A DNA stretch of 64,000 nucleotides, from assembly GCA_014529385.2 (NCBI GenBank), contig CM043967.1, forward strand, positions 83,578,278 through 83,642,277. The letters are read 5' to 3'. The position numbers and the translations under genes were made by a program. The stretch comes from Adiantum capillus-veneris (taxonomy: Eukaryota > Streptophyta > Polypodiopsida > Polypodiales > Pteridaceae). The notes beneath the pieces are model-generated. The model had not been told where the DNA came from. It did not search any database and saw nothing but the letters and a program-made list of their open reading frames with translations. Shown one piece after another: positions 25,601-37,407 of the stretch. Position 1 is the first letter of the stretch. Every line of letters begins with the position of its first letter.

Positions 25601-26931
25601 CTCTAGGATCTCTTAGAAAAGCCCTCCATAAAGTACTACCATCTTCCCTAGTGTCATAGACACACAACTACTCTAAGTCATTAGGAAGAGGATGGGGTCG
25701 ATGAGGACCTCTTTATTTTCCATGAGATTATGGAGGTGATTAACATTTTAACAAATAGATACATGCCATGTGTGCAAGAATGGTGGGTGTGTAAGAGAGA
25801 TGTAAAAGTGATCAAAGGATGCGCTTTTTTCCCCAAAAAGTGGGTGAACAACTTTATGATTGTTTGCCTTCCATAACTCCTACATATGATCTTTGATCTG
25901 AGCAGAGATGATAGATCTATAATCTACACACAGAGCTCTATCTGTAGATTGCTACATGATATGGTTTTTGCCCATTAGATTTTAAATTTGATTTTGGAAG
26001 GGAAATTTGAATTCAAATAAACTAGCCGTTTTTCTCATTTGAATTCAAAAGCTGTCCTTTGATTGCTTTCTTAATACTAGAGATTTGAGTCCCTTAAACT
26101 GCCAAATAAAGAGGCCCTCCTAGACCCCAGCCTCTTCCTAATGTGTATATGAATCTCTAGATGAAGAAGACAAATACCTGTAAGATAAGACTGACAACAA
26201 CACTGTCTCCCTTTGTAAATTTTTTCATGAGGTTGGATTCTTCTATAAATACTTTTGTATTTATACTCATTTTGGTGCAATGTAAATAAGTTTCTTGTTA
26301 AATAGTGTCATATTGAGTGAGAGTCTTTAATTTAGATTACTAGAGTTTCAAACATATTTCAGGAACATCGTTGATTTGCCTCTAAGATATTTCAAGTCTC
26401 AATTCCTAATCACTCCACCATGAAGAAATTCAAGCAATATTTTGACTTGAATTTAATCATTAATGGTTATTCTTATTAAAGTGGATCATAACCTTTTTCA
26501 AGATGTCCTCATTTGGGAATGTTGACTATATCTTGCCTCATTACCAACGTTTAACAAGTTGATAAATCCAAATTCTTGCTTTCCAACATGCTATTATTTC
26601 CATACTAGTATGCATATGCCAAGCTTGACTAATAAAAAGTACAACTTGAGATGGAGGTGTCGATGTATAGCGGTGATTGATAGCTAAACAATTAACTTAT
26701 TATTAACTCATGTTTCAGTATAGATAAATTATAAAACCTTTGAGTTTCCACCTTTTTTGAGTAGTGTGACAAGTGTTTGGTATCAAATCTTTTTAAATTT
26801 TCCTATTCATGGGCTATTATTAGCTATTTCTTTGGTATTGCTAAAGTTGATACCAATAACTATTACCTTGTGAACTTAACTATTAAATTGTGGATTTGAC
26901 TTCTACTATGTAGCTCATTTGGATAGAGAAA
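17677..26931. other. Long region without a recognisable gene
   Basis: I found no assignable coding sequence or complete element. Visible features are microsatellites: (CT)n then (CA)n at 18360-18445, (GT)n then (GA)n at 20937-20988, (CT)n at 22588-22626, a C run near 20541 and a G run at 24450-24466. A sequence containing repeated TGTATG steps and 'gcatagcac' occurs twice, near 22799-22835 and 23146-23180. A frame at 23543-24058 is open except for one stop but has no recognisable motif. Confidence 0.5.
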
Positions 26932-27060
26932 CACTACAAGAGGCTATTCATATTAGCGACGCTCACACAGCGACGCTCAAAAAAAAATTTCCCGACGTCG
27001 CTATGAGCGTCGCAAATTTACTTGTAAATTTGCGACGCTCATAGCGACGCCGGCTGGGCT
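26932..27060 (+). repeat. 5' terminal and subterminal repeats of the CACTA element
   Basis: The 12-bp terminal repeat is followed by several copies of GCGACGCTCA and its inverse TGAGCGTCGC. Some are arranged as a palindrome around 27005-27045. In En/Spm elements such subterminal arrays bind the TnpA-type protein and bring the two ends together. Confidence 0.85.
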
Positions 27061-27141
27061 AAAAAAAATAACAGAGAGCACCCAAAAACTCAGATCTCAA
27101 ATCTGAGTTTTTCGGCGCCCTCAAGCAAGGAGCAGGTAACG

Positions 27142-27147
<6 letters not shown>

Positions 27148-27190
<43 letters not shown>

Positions 27191-27192
27191 CT

Positions 27193-27234
<42 letters not shown>

Positions 27235-27298
27235 TGAGAGGAAGGAGAGCCAGGTATGCTCCTTGCCTCTCCTCACTCTCATGTTCCCTTCCCCTCTT

Positions 27299-27388
<90 letters not shown>

Positions 27389-27392
27389 TGTT

Positions 27393-27445
<53 letters not shown>

Positions 27446-27670
27446 TACAAACATAAACAAAAACGCACACACACATACATAAACAAAGAATACACACACA
27501 CATTGAGAGAGGAAAAGAGAGAGAGAGCATGCATAAACAAAAAACGCGCACATTGAGAGAGGAAAAGAGAGAGAGAACATGCATAAACAAAAAAACGCAC
27601 ACATTGAGAGAGTAAAAGAGAGAGAAAACATGCATAAACAAAAAAACGCACACACATTGAGAGAGAAAGA
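27148..27670. repeat. Microsatellites and a ~50-bp tandem repeat inside the CACTA element
   Basis: (CT)n, (CA)n, (CT)n, (CA)n and (GA)n tracts alternate from 27148 to 27441. After them a unit of 50-53 bases starting CATTGAGAGAG and including GCATAAACAAAAAACGC is repeated about four times, starting at 27501, 27551, 27602 and 27655. Long reverse-strand open frames here are produced only by these repeats. Confidence 0.8.
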
Positions 27671-27730
27671 GAGAGAAACTAATTTAACGTCGTAGGAAAC
27701 TAATTAAAATTAAAAGACCTAAAGATCTAG

Positions 27731-27812
27731 CCGACGAGGAGTTGAACTCAAGACATATTATTCAAGAGGGAAATGGCATAACTAATCTATCATACTTAGC
27801 ATGGGTGATAGA
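27731..27812 (-). repeat. tRNA-like (SINE-head-like) repeat
   Basis: On the minus strand the sequence contains a D-arm-like GATTAGTTATGCC and, about 35 bases on, the T-arm-like TGAGTTCAACTCC. This is the spacing of the internal pol III boxes A and B. A related sequence lies at 51735-51893 on the plus strand. The boxes are degenerate and no full cloverleaf is visible, so it is a repeat or tRNA relic rather than a working tRNA. Confidence 0.4.
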
Positions 27813-27849
27813 AAGGTTATACCATTTATCTCTTTTTATTGGCACACAC

Positions 27850-28066
27850 ATCCACACACGCGCACACACACAAGAAGAAGAGAGTTATAACGTCGTAGGA
27901 AACTATCCTAAAAGACGTTAAAGATTAGGTTAGATGTAGACTTACGTTAAATTAGAGTTAGGTTTATTTAAGTTAAATTAAATTAGATTTAGGTTTATTT
28001 TTAGTTAGATTTACGTTTATTTACGCTAGATTTAGATTTACGTTATATTAGATTAGATTTAGGTTT
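27850..28066 (+). repeat. Duplicated segment flanking the captured gene fragment
   Basis: A block containing (CA)n, AAGAAGAAGAGAGTT and GTCGTAGGAAACTATCC, followed by AT-rich TTAGATTTAGG-type repeats, occurs here and again between 28501 and 28735. The copy of the AT-rich part at 28021-28066 matches 28501-28547 closely, so the captured fragment sits between direct repeats. Confidence 0.65.
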
Positions 28067-28071
28067 CCATA

Positions 28072-28423
28072 GACTGCGATGCCTGCATGAAGCAGGTGAA
28101 GAAAGCCCTCAATGGAATATAGGGTATTGCTGCCTTCACTCATGGTGGGCTCCGTTGATCCAAAAGTACTGGTGAAATGTCTTCAGAAGATAGGGAAGAA
28201 GGTGGATCTTCAGGGCGGCAAGAGTCACTACATCCTCGACAATGACCATCTAGACAACCTCTAGTCATTCAATAGCAACTTCAAAGTTAGTAACAAGAGC
28301 AAGAACGGTCCAAAGGGCCAATTGCTGTCGTCAGATGTGGATGGAGATGAGGCAGCGTCACCGCCGGAAGTTAACTCTCACATCTTTAGTGATGAGAATG
28401 CCAACTCTTGCCGAGTTATGTGA
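28072..28423 (+). pseudogene. Captured HIPP (heavy-metal-associated isoprenylated protein) fragment
   Basis: At 28072 a frame begins CDACMKQVKKALNGI, the CxxC metal-binding start of an HMA domain, then hits TAG. In another frame from about 28142 it continues GSVDPKVLVKCLQKIGKKVD, the typical end of an HMA domain. The frame then runs, past one TAG at 28262-28264, to SHIFSDENANSCRVM and TGA at 28421. A final C-a-a-X box after an FSDENxN-type tail is the hallmark of plant HIPP proteins, which bind metals through the HMA domain and are farnesylated. The middle of the HMA domain is missing and two stops are present, so this is a non-functional fragment carried by the transposon. Confidence 0.8.
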
Positions 28424-29009
28424 AAAATTATGTGTTAAATCAGTTTTAAGGTTCTTATAATCCCTGTTAGTTTAGTTCTTTGTTTTTAATATAACATAAT
28501 TTACGTTAGATTTAGATTTATGTTATATTAGATTAGACGTAGGTTTATTTAGGTTTATCCACACACACACACACACACAAGAAGAAGAGAGTTTTAACGT
28601 CGTAGGAAACTATCCCAAAAGACGTTAAAGATTAGGTTAGATGTAGACTTACATTAAATTAGATTTAGGTTTATTTTTAGTTAGATTTAAGTTTACTTAG
28701 ATTTATGCTTATTTACGTTAGACCGAGTCCACGCAAGAATTACTTACGGTTTAGGGTTTAGAGTTAGACGAACAGTGAAAAGATCTACTGTGAAAAGATG
28801 TTAAGATGCTGTGAAGTGCTACAGCTAGAGAAGAGGCAAAGGGGTTTAGTCCACTACATGCAGTATCATGTAGACGTGGGTCTGTAGATTTCTTGTACCC
28901 ACAAATATAGGTATTGACCAATAAAGATGAGATTATAACCCGGTGGTTCTGATCTCCGTGCACCTCTAGACCGAGGTGTGCGGGGATTGGACATGACTAG
29001 AGAATGTGA

Positions 29010-29011
29010 GG

Positions 29012-29067
<56 letters not shown>
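29010..29067 (+). repeat. (GA)n microsatellite
   Basis: An almost uninterrupted GA run lies just upstream of the tnp2 reading frame, inside the CACTA element. Confidence 0.9.
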
Positions 29068-29070
<3 letters not shown>

Positions 29071-29132
29071 GACGAAGAATGCCAATAGAATATTAAATTT
29101 TTTGTCCAGGTTATAAGATTTTTATCCTCATT

Positions 29133-32100
29133 ATGAGTAGTGACGAGGATGTGGGACCGTCCAACCGAAACACCTATCTCTCAACGAGGGTCTTATGTCC
29201 TTGTAATCAATGCAAGCATGCTGTGCGACGGACAAGATGTGTTTCTTTGCAGTACGTTCGCGAATTTGGCGAGTTCGATCCATCTATTATAGATCGAGTT
29301 GTTGCCAATTATAACTCGTCGGACTCTGACGCTGGCCAACAAGCAGCAATCTTGCAACCCAATAGACGTGTTCGCAGGCGCTTTGGTCAAGCAGCATATG
29401 TGAGGCCACAAGATGTAGCCTCTGACAGCTCGGGGGATGATCATGCAGAGCACATTCCCAACGAGGCAATGTTTGAGCCCGAGATTGATGAAATGATCGA
29501 GACGATCATGGATTCAGAAAGGCTTATCTATGATGATATGAAAAGTGAAGTCGATACGCCATTGTATAATGGAGCACGTATGTCTAGATTGAAAGCACTC
29601 CTGGTTCTTCTCAACATACAGGCAAAGTTTGGATAGAGTGACACTAGCGTCACAGCGCTTTTCAGGTGATCTATTACAATTAGTTTACTTTAATAAAACT
29701 CTAAATGTATAATGATCTGATAGATTTTTACACGACTGTATCGTATTTTTATGTTGTGTAGATTGCTTAAAGAGCACATACTACCAGCTGACAATGTGAT
29801 GCTAGATTCCCGAGATGAAGCAAGAAAGATTTTGCGAAACTTGGGGATGGATTACAATTCTATCCACGCTTGTCCTAATGACTGCATTCTTTTCAGAGGG
29901 GAATACATAGACATGGAGAAGTGTCCGAAATGTGATTTCGAAAGATATCGAGTAGATCTCCACGGGACAAAAATTCCACAAAAGGTTTTGCGACATTTTC
30001 CTCTGCTTCCTCGCATCAAGCATTTCTTCGAATGTAAGTCCATGGCCGCCCTAGCATCATGGCATGAGGAGAATAAATCTTCGGATGGTGTGCTACGAAT
30101 TCCTGCAGATTGCGCAGCCTGGAAACATATAGATGGAACATGGTCGGATTTTGCCAGGGAAGCTCGAAATTTGCGCTTAGGCCTGGCTATGGATGGCGTA
30201 AATCCATTTGGTCAAAGATCAACATCTTACAGTGTATGGCCCGTTGTCATCGTCAACTACAACATTCCCCCGTGGTTGACTACGAAGAAGGGGCACCTAT
30301 GGCTAATCTTGATTGTGCCAGGTCGATATAAAGTGGAGACTATGGATGTGTATCTTCGTCCACTATTGGAAGAGCTACAACAATTGTGGATTGGCATAGA
30401 GGTGGTGGATATGAGCCGACACACAAGACGACGGAATGCTTTGATCAGAGGCATTCTAATGTGGACCATGCATGACTATCCCGGGCTAACAGAATGCTCC
30501 GGTGATCTATTGACACTCCTCACTCAGACACTGTAAATCTTGTTTTTTCCCATAGTTGATCTATTATCATGTGTATACATGCAGGGCTTCAAACAAGCGG
30601 ATACAAAGCATGTGTCACATGTGGACCTACACTGAATGCACGTAGGGCGTATCTTCCAGAGAATCATGTGTTACGCGACGGCTTTTTGGGAAGAGAGCCA
30701 CCAAGGATGTCTGCACAAGCATGGTTAGAGCAGAAGGAGATGAGCGATGACGGATTGCCTCCAGGGATGAAGAGACTATCTCTATGGTACGAGTTACCAT
30801 ACTGGCCCCGACTCATGATCAATCACTTGCTCGATCCAATGCACATATTCAAGAATGTGGGTAATCTACTATGGGACCATCTGACCAGCAAGAAAGATAC
30901 TTTGGGAGCCAGAGTTGACCTTAGAAATGTGGATCGTATGGAGCAATATTGGCCGCAAACAGCGTCTGATGGATTGATAAAACTCCCTAAAGCACCATGG
31001 ATTTTCACAGGAGCCCAAGAACGCAAAGTAAAAGAGACCATTCGATCTTTGCGGACCCCCACTGGCGTAATGCACTCGCTCCGAACGTGTTTTACTAAAG
31101 AAGGAAAGCTTACCGGTTTGAAGTCACACGATTGGCATAAAATGTGTCAGGTACGTTCATAGTGGACTTTAATATCATTGCAAAAAATGTGGACTTTAAT
31201 ATCATTGCTGCACATACTTTACAATTTATTTTACCGGTTGCCATTGAGGGATGTTTGTCTCTCGACATCCGTAACACAATCTACAAACTTGCAAAGCTGG
31301 TGCAATGGATCTCACAAAAGGAGATCAATGTAGACTCCATACCATTCGCCAAACTAAATGCTGCGGAGCTTGTGTGCATGTTTGAGAAACATTTTCCTAC
31401 TACCATGCTAACCATTCAGGTTCATCTTCTTGTTCACATAGTTGATGAGGTGGAAATAGCTGGCACAGTTCATTCCAGATGGATGTTCTTCTTAGAACGT
31501 TTCATGAAAATGCTTAAGGGATATGTGCGTCAAAAGGCACGTCCGGAGGGTAGCATGGCAGAAGGTTGGTTGGTATCAGAGTCCCTAGTGTACATTGGAG
31601 AGTGGCTAGACGGATTTGATAAAGCCCGGGACACGCTATGGCAAACCATAGATGATGAGCGTATATCTGGGATTGTCATGTGCAATCTCGGTGTTGAGAA
31701 GAAGATGACGGAAGATCTAGAGGCTAAAATCAACCGATTTTGCATGCTTCACAATCCAGTGATGCAAAAGTGGATTTCACAATTTGAGGATGCAAAGCAA
31801 GAGCGACAAAGGGCACGAATCGAGTGGAGATGGGGAAGACGACCACCGATGCACTATCCGACGGTTCTGGAGAGCCTACCAACATTCATGAGCTTAAGAT
31901 AGTTGCACAACCAATTGAAAAGCGCACAACAATGCGGTGACGAAGTGACTGAGGAAGAGTGGGAGTACTCTCGGGGTTGCGTGACCAAGGTAAGTTTGCA
32001 ATGTACGACTAGCTAGTGACATTATTTCTAAACGTTTGAACGGCCACTCATAATCTTTGTTCGTTGTAGTATAAGTCATACACAACAGCATGGTGTAAAG

Positions 32101-32822
32101 ATCGACATTTTAGGGTGGAACGGATCGACAAAAAGCGTTTTACTCAAGATTGTGGAATCATGGCAAAATTTGAACAGTCTAGTCGACGACGTTCCTCTGA
32201 TGCAGATCCTGTGGTGGCGGAACTCACTTACTTTGGCACGCTACAAGAGATTTTGAGGATCGATTACAGAGGATTTTTTGTCGACTTGTTCGACGTGCAA
32301 TGGTTCAAGATAATCATGGAGGGTCGCAACGCTACTGTGCGTAGAGGAGAGTCTGGTTTTCTTGAGGAGGATTCTACTAAGAAATGGACTGACCTAAGAG
32401 ACACTTTCGTACTACCCGAGCATTGTGAACAAGTAAGTATGTAAATAGTTAACATCCCCCTTTTACAAGTTATGTGCTTGAAAGCTCTCATGTAAGTTAT
32501 GTGGCTCTGGTAGGTAATATTTCATCCTACAAAGTCTACATCAAACTGGTGGTACGTCATAGAGGTAGCCCCTCGTAGTGCAAGGACGTATGAAGGCTAC
32601 CATGTGCCAATCACAACGGCATCAATGGAGGAGATCAGAGAAGATGCTCAATCAGAAGCCGCTGCGGTGGTGCCAAACGAGCATCAAGATGCTACTACTC
32701 TATATGGGGTCTATGTAGAGGAGCTACAAAATGAAACAGAGGATATGTGTTTAAACGGAGAGCTCTATATAGACATAGGAAGTTATGCTGAGTTATGCGA
32801 GGATGAGAGAGAGATCTATTAA
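29133..32822 (+). pseudogene. tnp2-type CACTA transposase, multi-exon, with nonsense codons
   Basis: The gene reads as exons joined at good splice signals. Exon 1 is 29133-29665 (CPCNQC-bearing N-terminal domain, ending SDTSVTALF). Exon 2 is 29762-30501 (CPKC zinc finger, LAMDGVNPFG, WPVVIVNYNIPPW, MHDYPG). Exon 3 is 30585-31150 (GYKACVTCG, LLDPMHIFKN). A DUF4218 part follows (about 31222-31990: FPTTMLTIQVHLLVHIVDEV, SRWMFFLERFMKMLKGYV). DUF4216-type exons come last (32069-32432 and from 32514: RHFRVERID, YFGTLQEILRIDY, NWWYVIEVAPR). The order matches plant Tnp2/TnpD, which cuts the element at its ends. In-frame TAG codons at 29634-29636 (at a Trp position) and 31900-31902, and a poor acceptor before DUF4218, suggest loss of function. 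Confidence 0.88.
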
Positions 32823-33094
32823 AGCCACAAATATTGTATTTGAACAATTTTGCTCCGTGTTGTAAAAGCTCTGGCTCTCTAAGTACCTTCCATGGTGTAT
32901 AACGCTCTTTTCTACTCGCGCTCACATCTTTTGATTGAAAATTTTGAGTTTTCGACTTGCCTCTTCTATCACTCAATTCATTGCGTCATTGTATTTATAT
33001 GCATCATTACGTCATTGTATTTAATGGTCTTTGCGTCATTGTCTACTCTATTCATTCAATATTAAGTTTAAATATTCGTGTGTTTAATGCTGGT

Positions 33095-34374
33095 ATGGAT
33101 GATGAGGAGTTTCTTTCTTCTTTGTCACCGCAGGAGAGACAGTGGTACGTGGAGCGTCATCGCTCTGGCGCATCATCGCGCGTTCCTACTCCATCCGCAT
33201 CTCCCTCTCTTTCGGAGCATTCGACGCGCTCCGAATCTTCGGCGTTGATGAGACGATCTTCACACTCGTCTAGACACCGGCGCTCTAGTGGTGGCGGTGG
33301 CGGTTGTTGTGGGGATTTCGCCGCCGATGCCTCCACACCGCCTCGTGTTCGACGAGGCTCTTTACCCTCCCCTTCTTTGCCCGCCCCCACACCACCCACA
33401 GCATCGCCATCTACGCCAGGTTTTGCACGGCTGACTGTTCCTAGTAGCTACACACGTCTACCTACTCCGCCAGGAGCCACCCCACTCGACACTCCTCGCT
33501 TCGGGGCCCAGACGCCGGTGGAGACACCTGACGTCCGTACCCCCATCGACACGCCGCTAGAGACCCCTGCCGGGACACCCAGGTTCACGCGTCACCGGCC
33601 AGAGGGCTTGCCTTACTCCGTCGACTTCAGCGGCGGCATCATCATGGATGATGACGGCAAGAAGGTGATCTCGCACATGCGTGGTCTTTGCTCTCAACGA
33701 TTTAGACACTACATACTAAACAAATGGAGTGAAGTACCAAGTGATTTAAAAAACAGAGTCATCAGCATACTTCATGACGAGTTTCCCGTTCCAACACGGG
33801 ATCAGCGCTTCAATGAAGACCTGATGAAGATTCGAATGCGCGAATACTGCAAACACAAGCGTTCCGAAGTGCAAAAAGCAATCAAGCATGGGTGGAACAG
33901 GCCAGATTGGCTGGCCAAGGAAGATTGGAAGAATGCGAAGAAAGCAGCGCGCGAGAATCCCGACAAGTGGAAGCAACAAAAGGATGCAGCCAGAGCGCGA
34001 GTAGAGGCAGGGAGCTCGCACCACTTGGGGAGCGGTGGATGGGCATCATTTGAGGCCGATTTTGTAAGTGTTTTCGCATTGCTCTTTATGTTCGATAGTT
34101 TAGGGTTTATGAGTTTTTTAATTCTAACATAATGAAATCTTTGTATGTTTTGACAGTACGAGCGCGAGTACGCAGGCAGGAAGGGCTTAAACGCCCTGAT
34201 GGACATTCTCAGTTCTCGCGGCGGTATGGTTAGTATTAGGGTTTACTCTTTTATATTTTTTGTATTGTTTTATAAATGTCGTTATATGTTTATACTTACT
34301 GAAAGCTGTCTTATTGTCTTTTTTTGCAGAATCCGACAGATACGCCGCTTGGACGCGATGAGACGTCTGACTAG
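33095..34374 (+). CDS. Ptta/En-Spm-type (Transposase_24) second CACTA protein
   Basis: From the ATG at 33095 a frame encodes an acidic start (MDDEEFLSSLSPQERQWYVE), then a Ser/Pro/Thr-rich disordered region with repeated TPxxTP. A conserved domain follows (RFRHYILNKWSEVPSDLKN, FNEDLMKIRMREYCKHKRSE, NRPDWLAKEDW, ENPDKWKQQKDAARARV). Exon 1 ends at 34063 before GTAAGT. Exon 2 is 34157-34228 (24 codons), and exon 3 starts at 34330 after TTTGCAG and stops at 34374. All three join in frame and no stop is seen, so it looks intact. The family belongs to plant CACTA elements and probably acts with the subterminal repeats. Splicing is inferred from sequence only. Confidence 0.75.
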
Positions 34375-34754
34375 ACGATGTCAGTTTAGCCGTAGCTAGA
34401 TAGCATTAGTTTAGGGTTTCTCATAGCTTATGTATCATGAGATGGATTTTATACGTCTTTTTGAACCATGTATATTATTACATTTGTCACCGCAGTTCAT
34501 TTTGTCGATCAATTCTTTATGCCTATGATGTTGTACAGTTGTCATTATTATATTTGCCAATCAATTCATTTTGCCTATGATGTGTACAATTGTCAATTTT
34601 ACGCTTGTCAATTTTGCAAACAATGCGTCTTGTGGGTGACTATTTTGGGTCTATTATCTACCCTTGCACTTTTTTTAAAAAGTGAATCAAGTACAATATG
34701 GTTGATGGGTGTGGCAGGGCATTCAATGCCCTGTCACCAAAAAAAAAATCTCTC

Positions 34755-34965
34755 GGGCGTCGCTGTAACCGTCGCTATTTATGGCTCTGTAGCGTCGCTA
34801 TGAGCGTCGCTATAGACTTCTGCGTAAATGTCGCTATAACCGTCGCTATGAGTGTCTCTATATAGCGACGCATATAGCGACGGTTTTAGCGACGCCGGGC
34901 GTTATAAAAACCCAGTGTATTTCCGTCGCTAACAGCGTCACAAGAGCACACAACCTCTTGTAGTG
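34755..34965 (+). repeat. 3' subterminal and terminal repeats of the CACTA element
   Basis: Multiple CGTCGCTATGAGCGTCGC-like motifs and their inverses lie between 34755 and 34945, followed by the inverted terminal repeat CCTCTTGTAGTG. They mirror the array at the 5' end. Confidence 0.85.
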
Positions 34966-37407
34966 AAAGTGTAAACATAATTATAGATGCATACATTGTT
35001 AACATAGAAGATATGTACTAGTCATGTTCATGTAAAATGCTGATCAAGAAACCTTGGTTGGGTACTATAACAATAGAGGTCACATATGGTTTCAAATACC
35101 AAAGAAATGCCTTTACCAAAACATTCCCAAGAACAAGGGCTAGACACAAGGAAGTAAAAATTGGCTCCTTGTTTTGCCAATTTTAAGTGCTAAATGTTTA
35201 GTGCACAGGATTTGTGAGGCCTTTGAACACATAGCAAAATGGGGAGGGGGGTCTTTCTCTCTGTACATCAAACACCACATCTTTATCTCATGACCATGCA
35301 TGAAATTTCGCAATTTTTGGCCATGTAAAGGCCCCTGACAAGAGTGGCCACAAGGACGCACGAAATGCCCATCCATTCAAAATGGAAGGGGTTAAGCTAT
35401 TCTTTAGGGGAACGTCAAAGTAGAGTATCTCTCTCACCTTCCAACCAACATATGTGATGGATTTTCCCCTAATTTTCAGCATCCTTTTCTTTTTCTAATG
35501 GGTGTTACCATGTGCTTTCATTTCAATAAACCCTATAACCCTACCATAATCTAGTGCGACTCAACTCTTATCACTTTCCCTCTCCCAATCCAAGGTGAAA
35601 GAAGACATGGGTTCAAAACCAGGAATACGGAGAAAGAAGAAATCCTTGGATAGACTTAATATTTGCAAGATGAGTCTGTTGTGTTGCTGCAACAACCTTG
35701 TTGTTGGTGTTGGGGGTTCCATTGTTGCAATAGCTCCAATGACCAACAAAATTATCAATCCGAATGGATGAGCTACCCGGATAGCATGGAAACACTCACA
35801 TGGTTAGTGAGATAATCATGGAAACATGAATGGTTGACTCTGTGAGGTGAGCTTCTTGGCGTATGGAGGAGCTAAGCCACAATTATGGGCAATCTCCACA
35901 TCCACTTCTCTTCACCTCTAATCAATCACACACACTAACGATTGCAAGATGCACACAACACTAATCCTATCATGCAACACACTAATGCAAGCACACACAC
36001 ATAGATCTATTGAGCACCACACTCCAAGCAAACCTACATGCACACACATGCAAGAAAGGGCAATCACACAAGATTAGAGAGAGATTAACCACTAATTAGT
36101 TAAGATCTAGCTAATTAAAGCATCATAGAACTCAACAAGACCTAGAGCTCAACAAAGTCAACAAAGGAGATACAAAGGTCATCAAGAGATTTGGATTCCT
36201 AATTCTTCCAATGCTCCTAGTCAGAAGCCAAATGCTTACAGTGAACAAAGGCCTACAACAACATCAAAGACTTCTTACAATAGGCCCAATTGGAGAATCA
36301 AATAGATAATGGAGTCTTCAAAGTCAAAGAAGGACAACCCAACCAACACGAATGCAGATTCAAAGATGATAAAACAGGTATGGCAAAAGAAACCTTCAAT
36401 TGCAACTTGGTCCTTCACTAATCCTCTTTTTGAGGATTCAAGCTTACTTTTACCTGAATAAATGTTTGTAGTAAGCTCAAAAATGTACAAAACACTCTTT
36501 GACATAGTTAGAGTCGGGTTGCTGAGCCATAAAATGAGCAAAGCATTAGTCCCAAAGCTTCAAGTCATATTAAACTCTATGCTAAGAGTCATAGTTATTA
36601 GTAGGCTTACGCTCAAGCTAGAAGAGTTGAGCATATCTCAGGCATGTCGCTCATGTTGGATGAAATGAGCATAAGAGTCAAAGCATATTAACTTACAAAC
36701 GGTGGAGTGTCGTAGAGTCCAACACTTAGGCACAATGCACAGTAACATGAACGTACATATCCTCGTCAACGAAAACCATTCTTAAAGGGGTTCGAGCTTG
36801 CAAATCCATGTAATATGCTTTTATAGCTACACCATCTTTTTGAAGAACCCCTCAAAATATTTCTTGCACAACATATTGTTTTCCATGCATTTTTATGTAT
36901 GCATAAATAGGATGTCCCATTATTGGACATATGCATTAGACACTCTTTTTTGCTTCCACCCATGTACCTTGAGTGGACTACAACAGGCAAACCAATGTTC
37001 CATCATGCTACCCTCTCATAGTTGCTGCCTCTTTTTAATTCCATATCTATTGGCAAATAATCCCTTGAGTACTTTGTTAATATTTCCCATGTTAGTAAGT
37101 ACTCCAATAATGTGCTTATCCCAAAGGTACTTTTTTCCCACTGGGTTTTTTCCCTTTGATCATCCAGGTATTAGACCCTAATGTAGAACCTTATCATTAT
37201 GCTATTACAATGGACAAATGTAACATCATCTCTCACATCAGACATATTTGGACCAATGAAGATGTTGCAACAAATTGAACCTCATCAAAAAATTCAACAA
37301 CGAATGAAGATGATCAGCCAATCAAAAACCAATCAAAACCTTCCATAGCCTCCACAGACACTTTTCAACAATGCTCGAGGACGGGTACTAAAATCAGAAG
37401 GGGGGAT
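34966..37407. other. Region without a recognisable gene, ending in a polypurine tract
   Basis: No assignable gene. A short frame starting MESSKSKKDNPTNTNADSK at 36309 has plausible composition but stops after about 50 codons and shows no motif. The last bases before 37408 read as a purine-rich tract (CAGAAGGGGGGAT) directly against the LTR start, so the right end of this region may be the 3' internal end of an LTR element. Confidence 0.4.

Larger units (their letters stand above)
26932..34965 (+). mobile_element. Complete CACTA (En/Spm) DNA transposon
   Basis: The element starts CACTACAAGAGG at 26932 and ends with the exact inverse CCTCTTGTAGTG at 34965. It is flanked on both sides by AAA, the 3-bp target duplication usual for CACTA elements. 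Subterminal regions are packed with GCGACG/CGTCGC motifs. It encodes a tnp2-type transposase and a Ptta/En-Spm-type second protein in the same orientation. A captured host-gene fragment and several simple and tandem repeats lie between the 5' end and tnp2. Length is 8034 bp. Nonsense codons in tnp2 suggest it is not self-mobile, but its intact ends could still be recognised in trans. Confidence 0.95.

Noticed and set aside
27059-27657. Long minus-strand open frames (about 180-200 codons)
   Set aside because: They are translations of alternating (GA)n, (CA)n and a 50-bp tandem repeat (runs of Ser-Leu, Cys-Val, Arg-Glu); no domain or codon signal.
27731-27812. Functional tRNA gene
   Set aside because: Box A and box B are degenerate and no acceptor stem pairing could be found; better called a tRNA-derived repeat.
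36766-37181. Overlapping frames on both strands (74 and 127 codons)
   Set aside because: Neither strand shows a motif or a supported start; the plus frame is rich in Phe, Leu and Cys from T-rich sequence.
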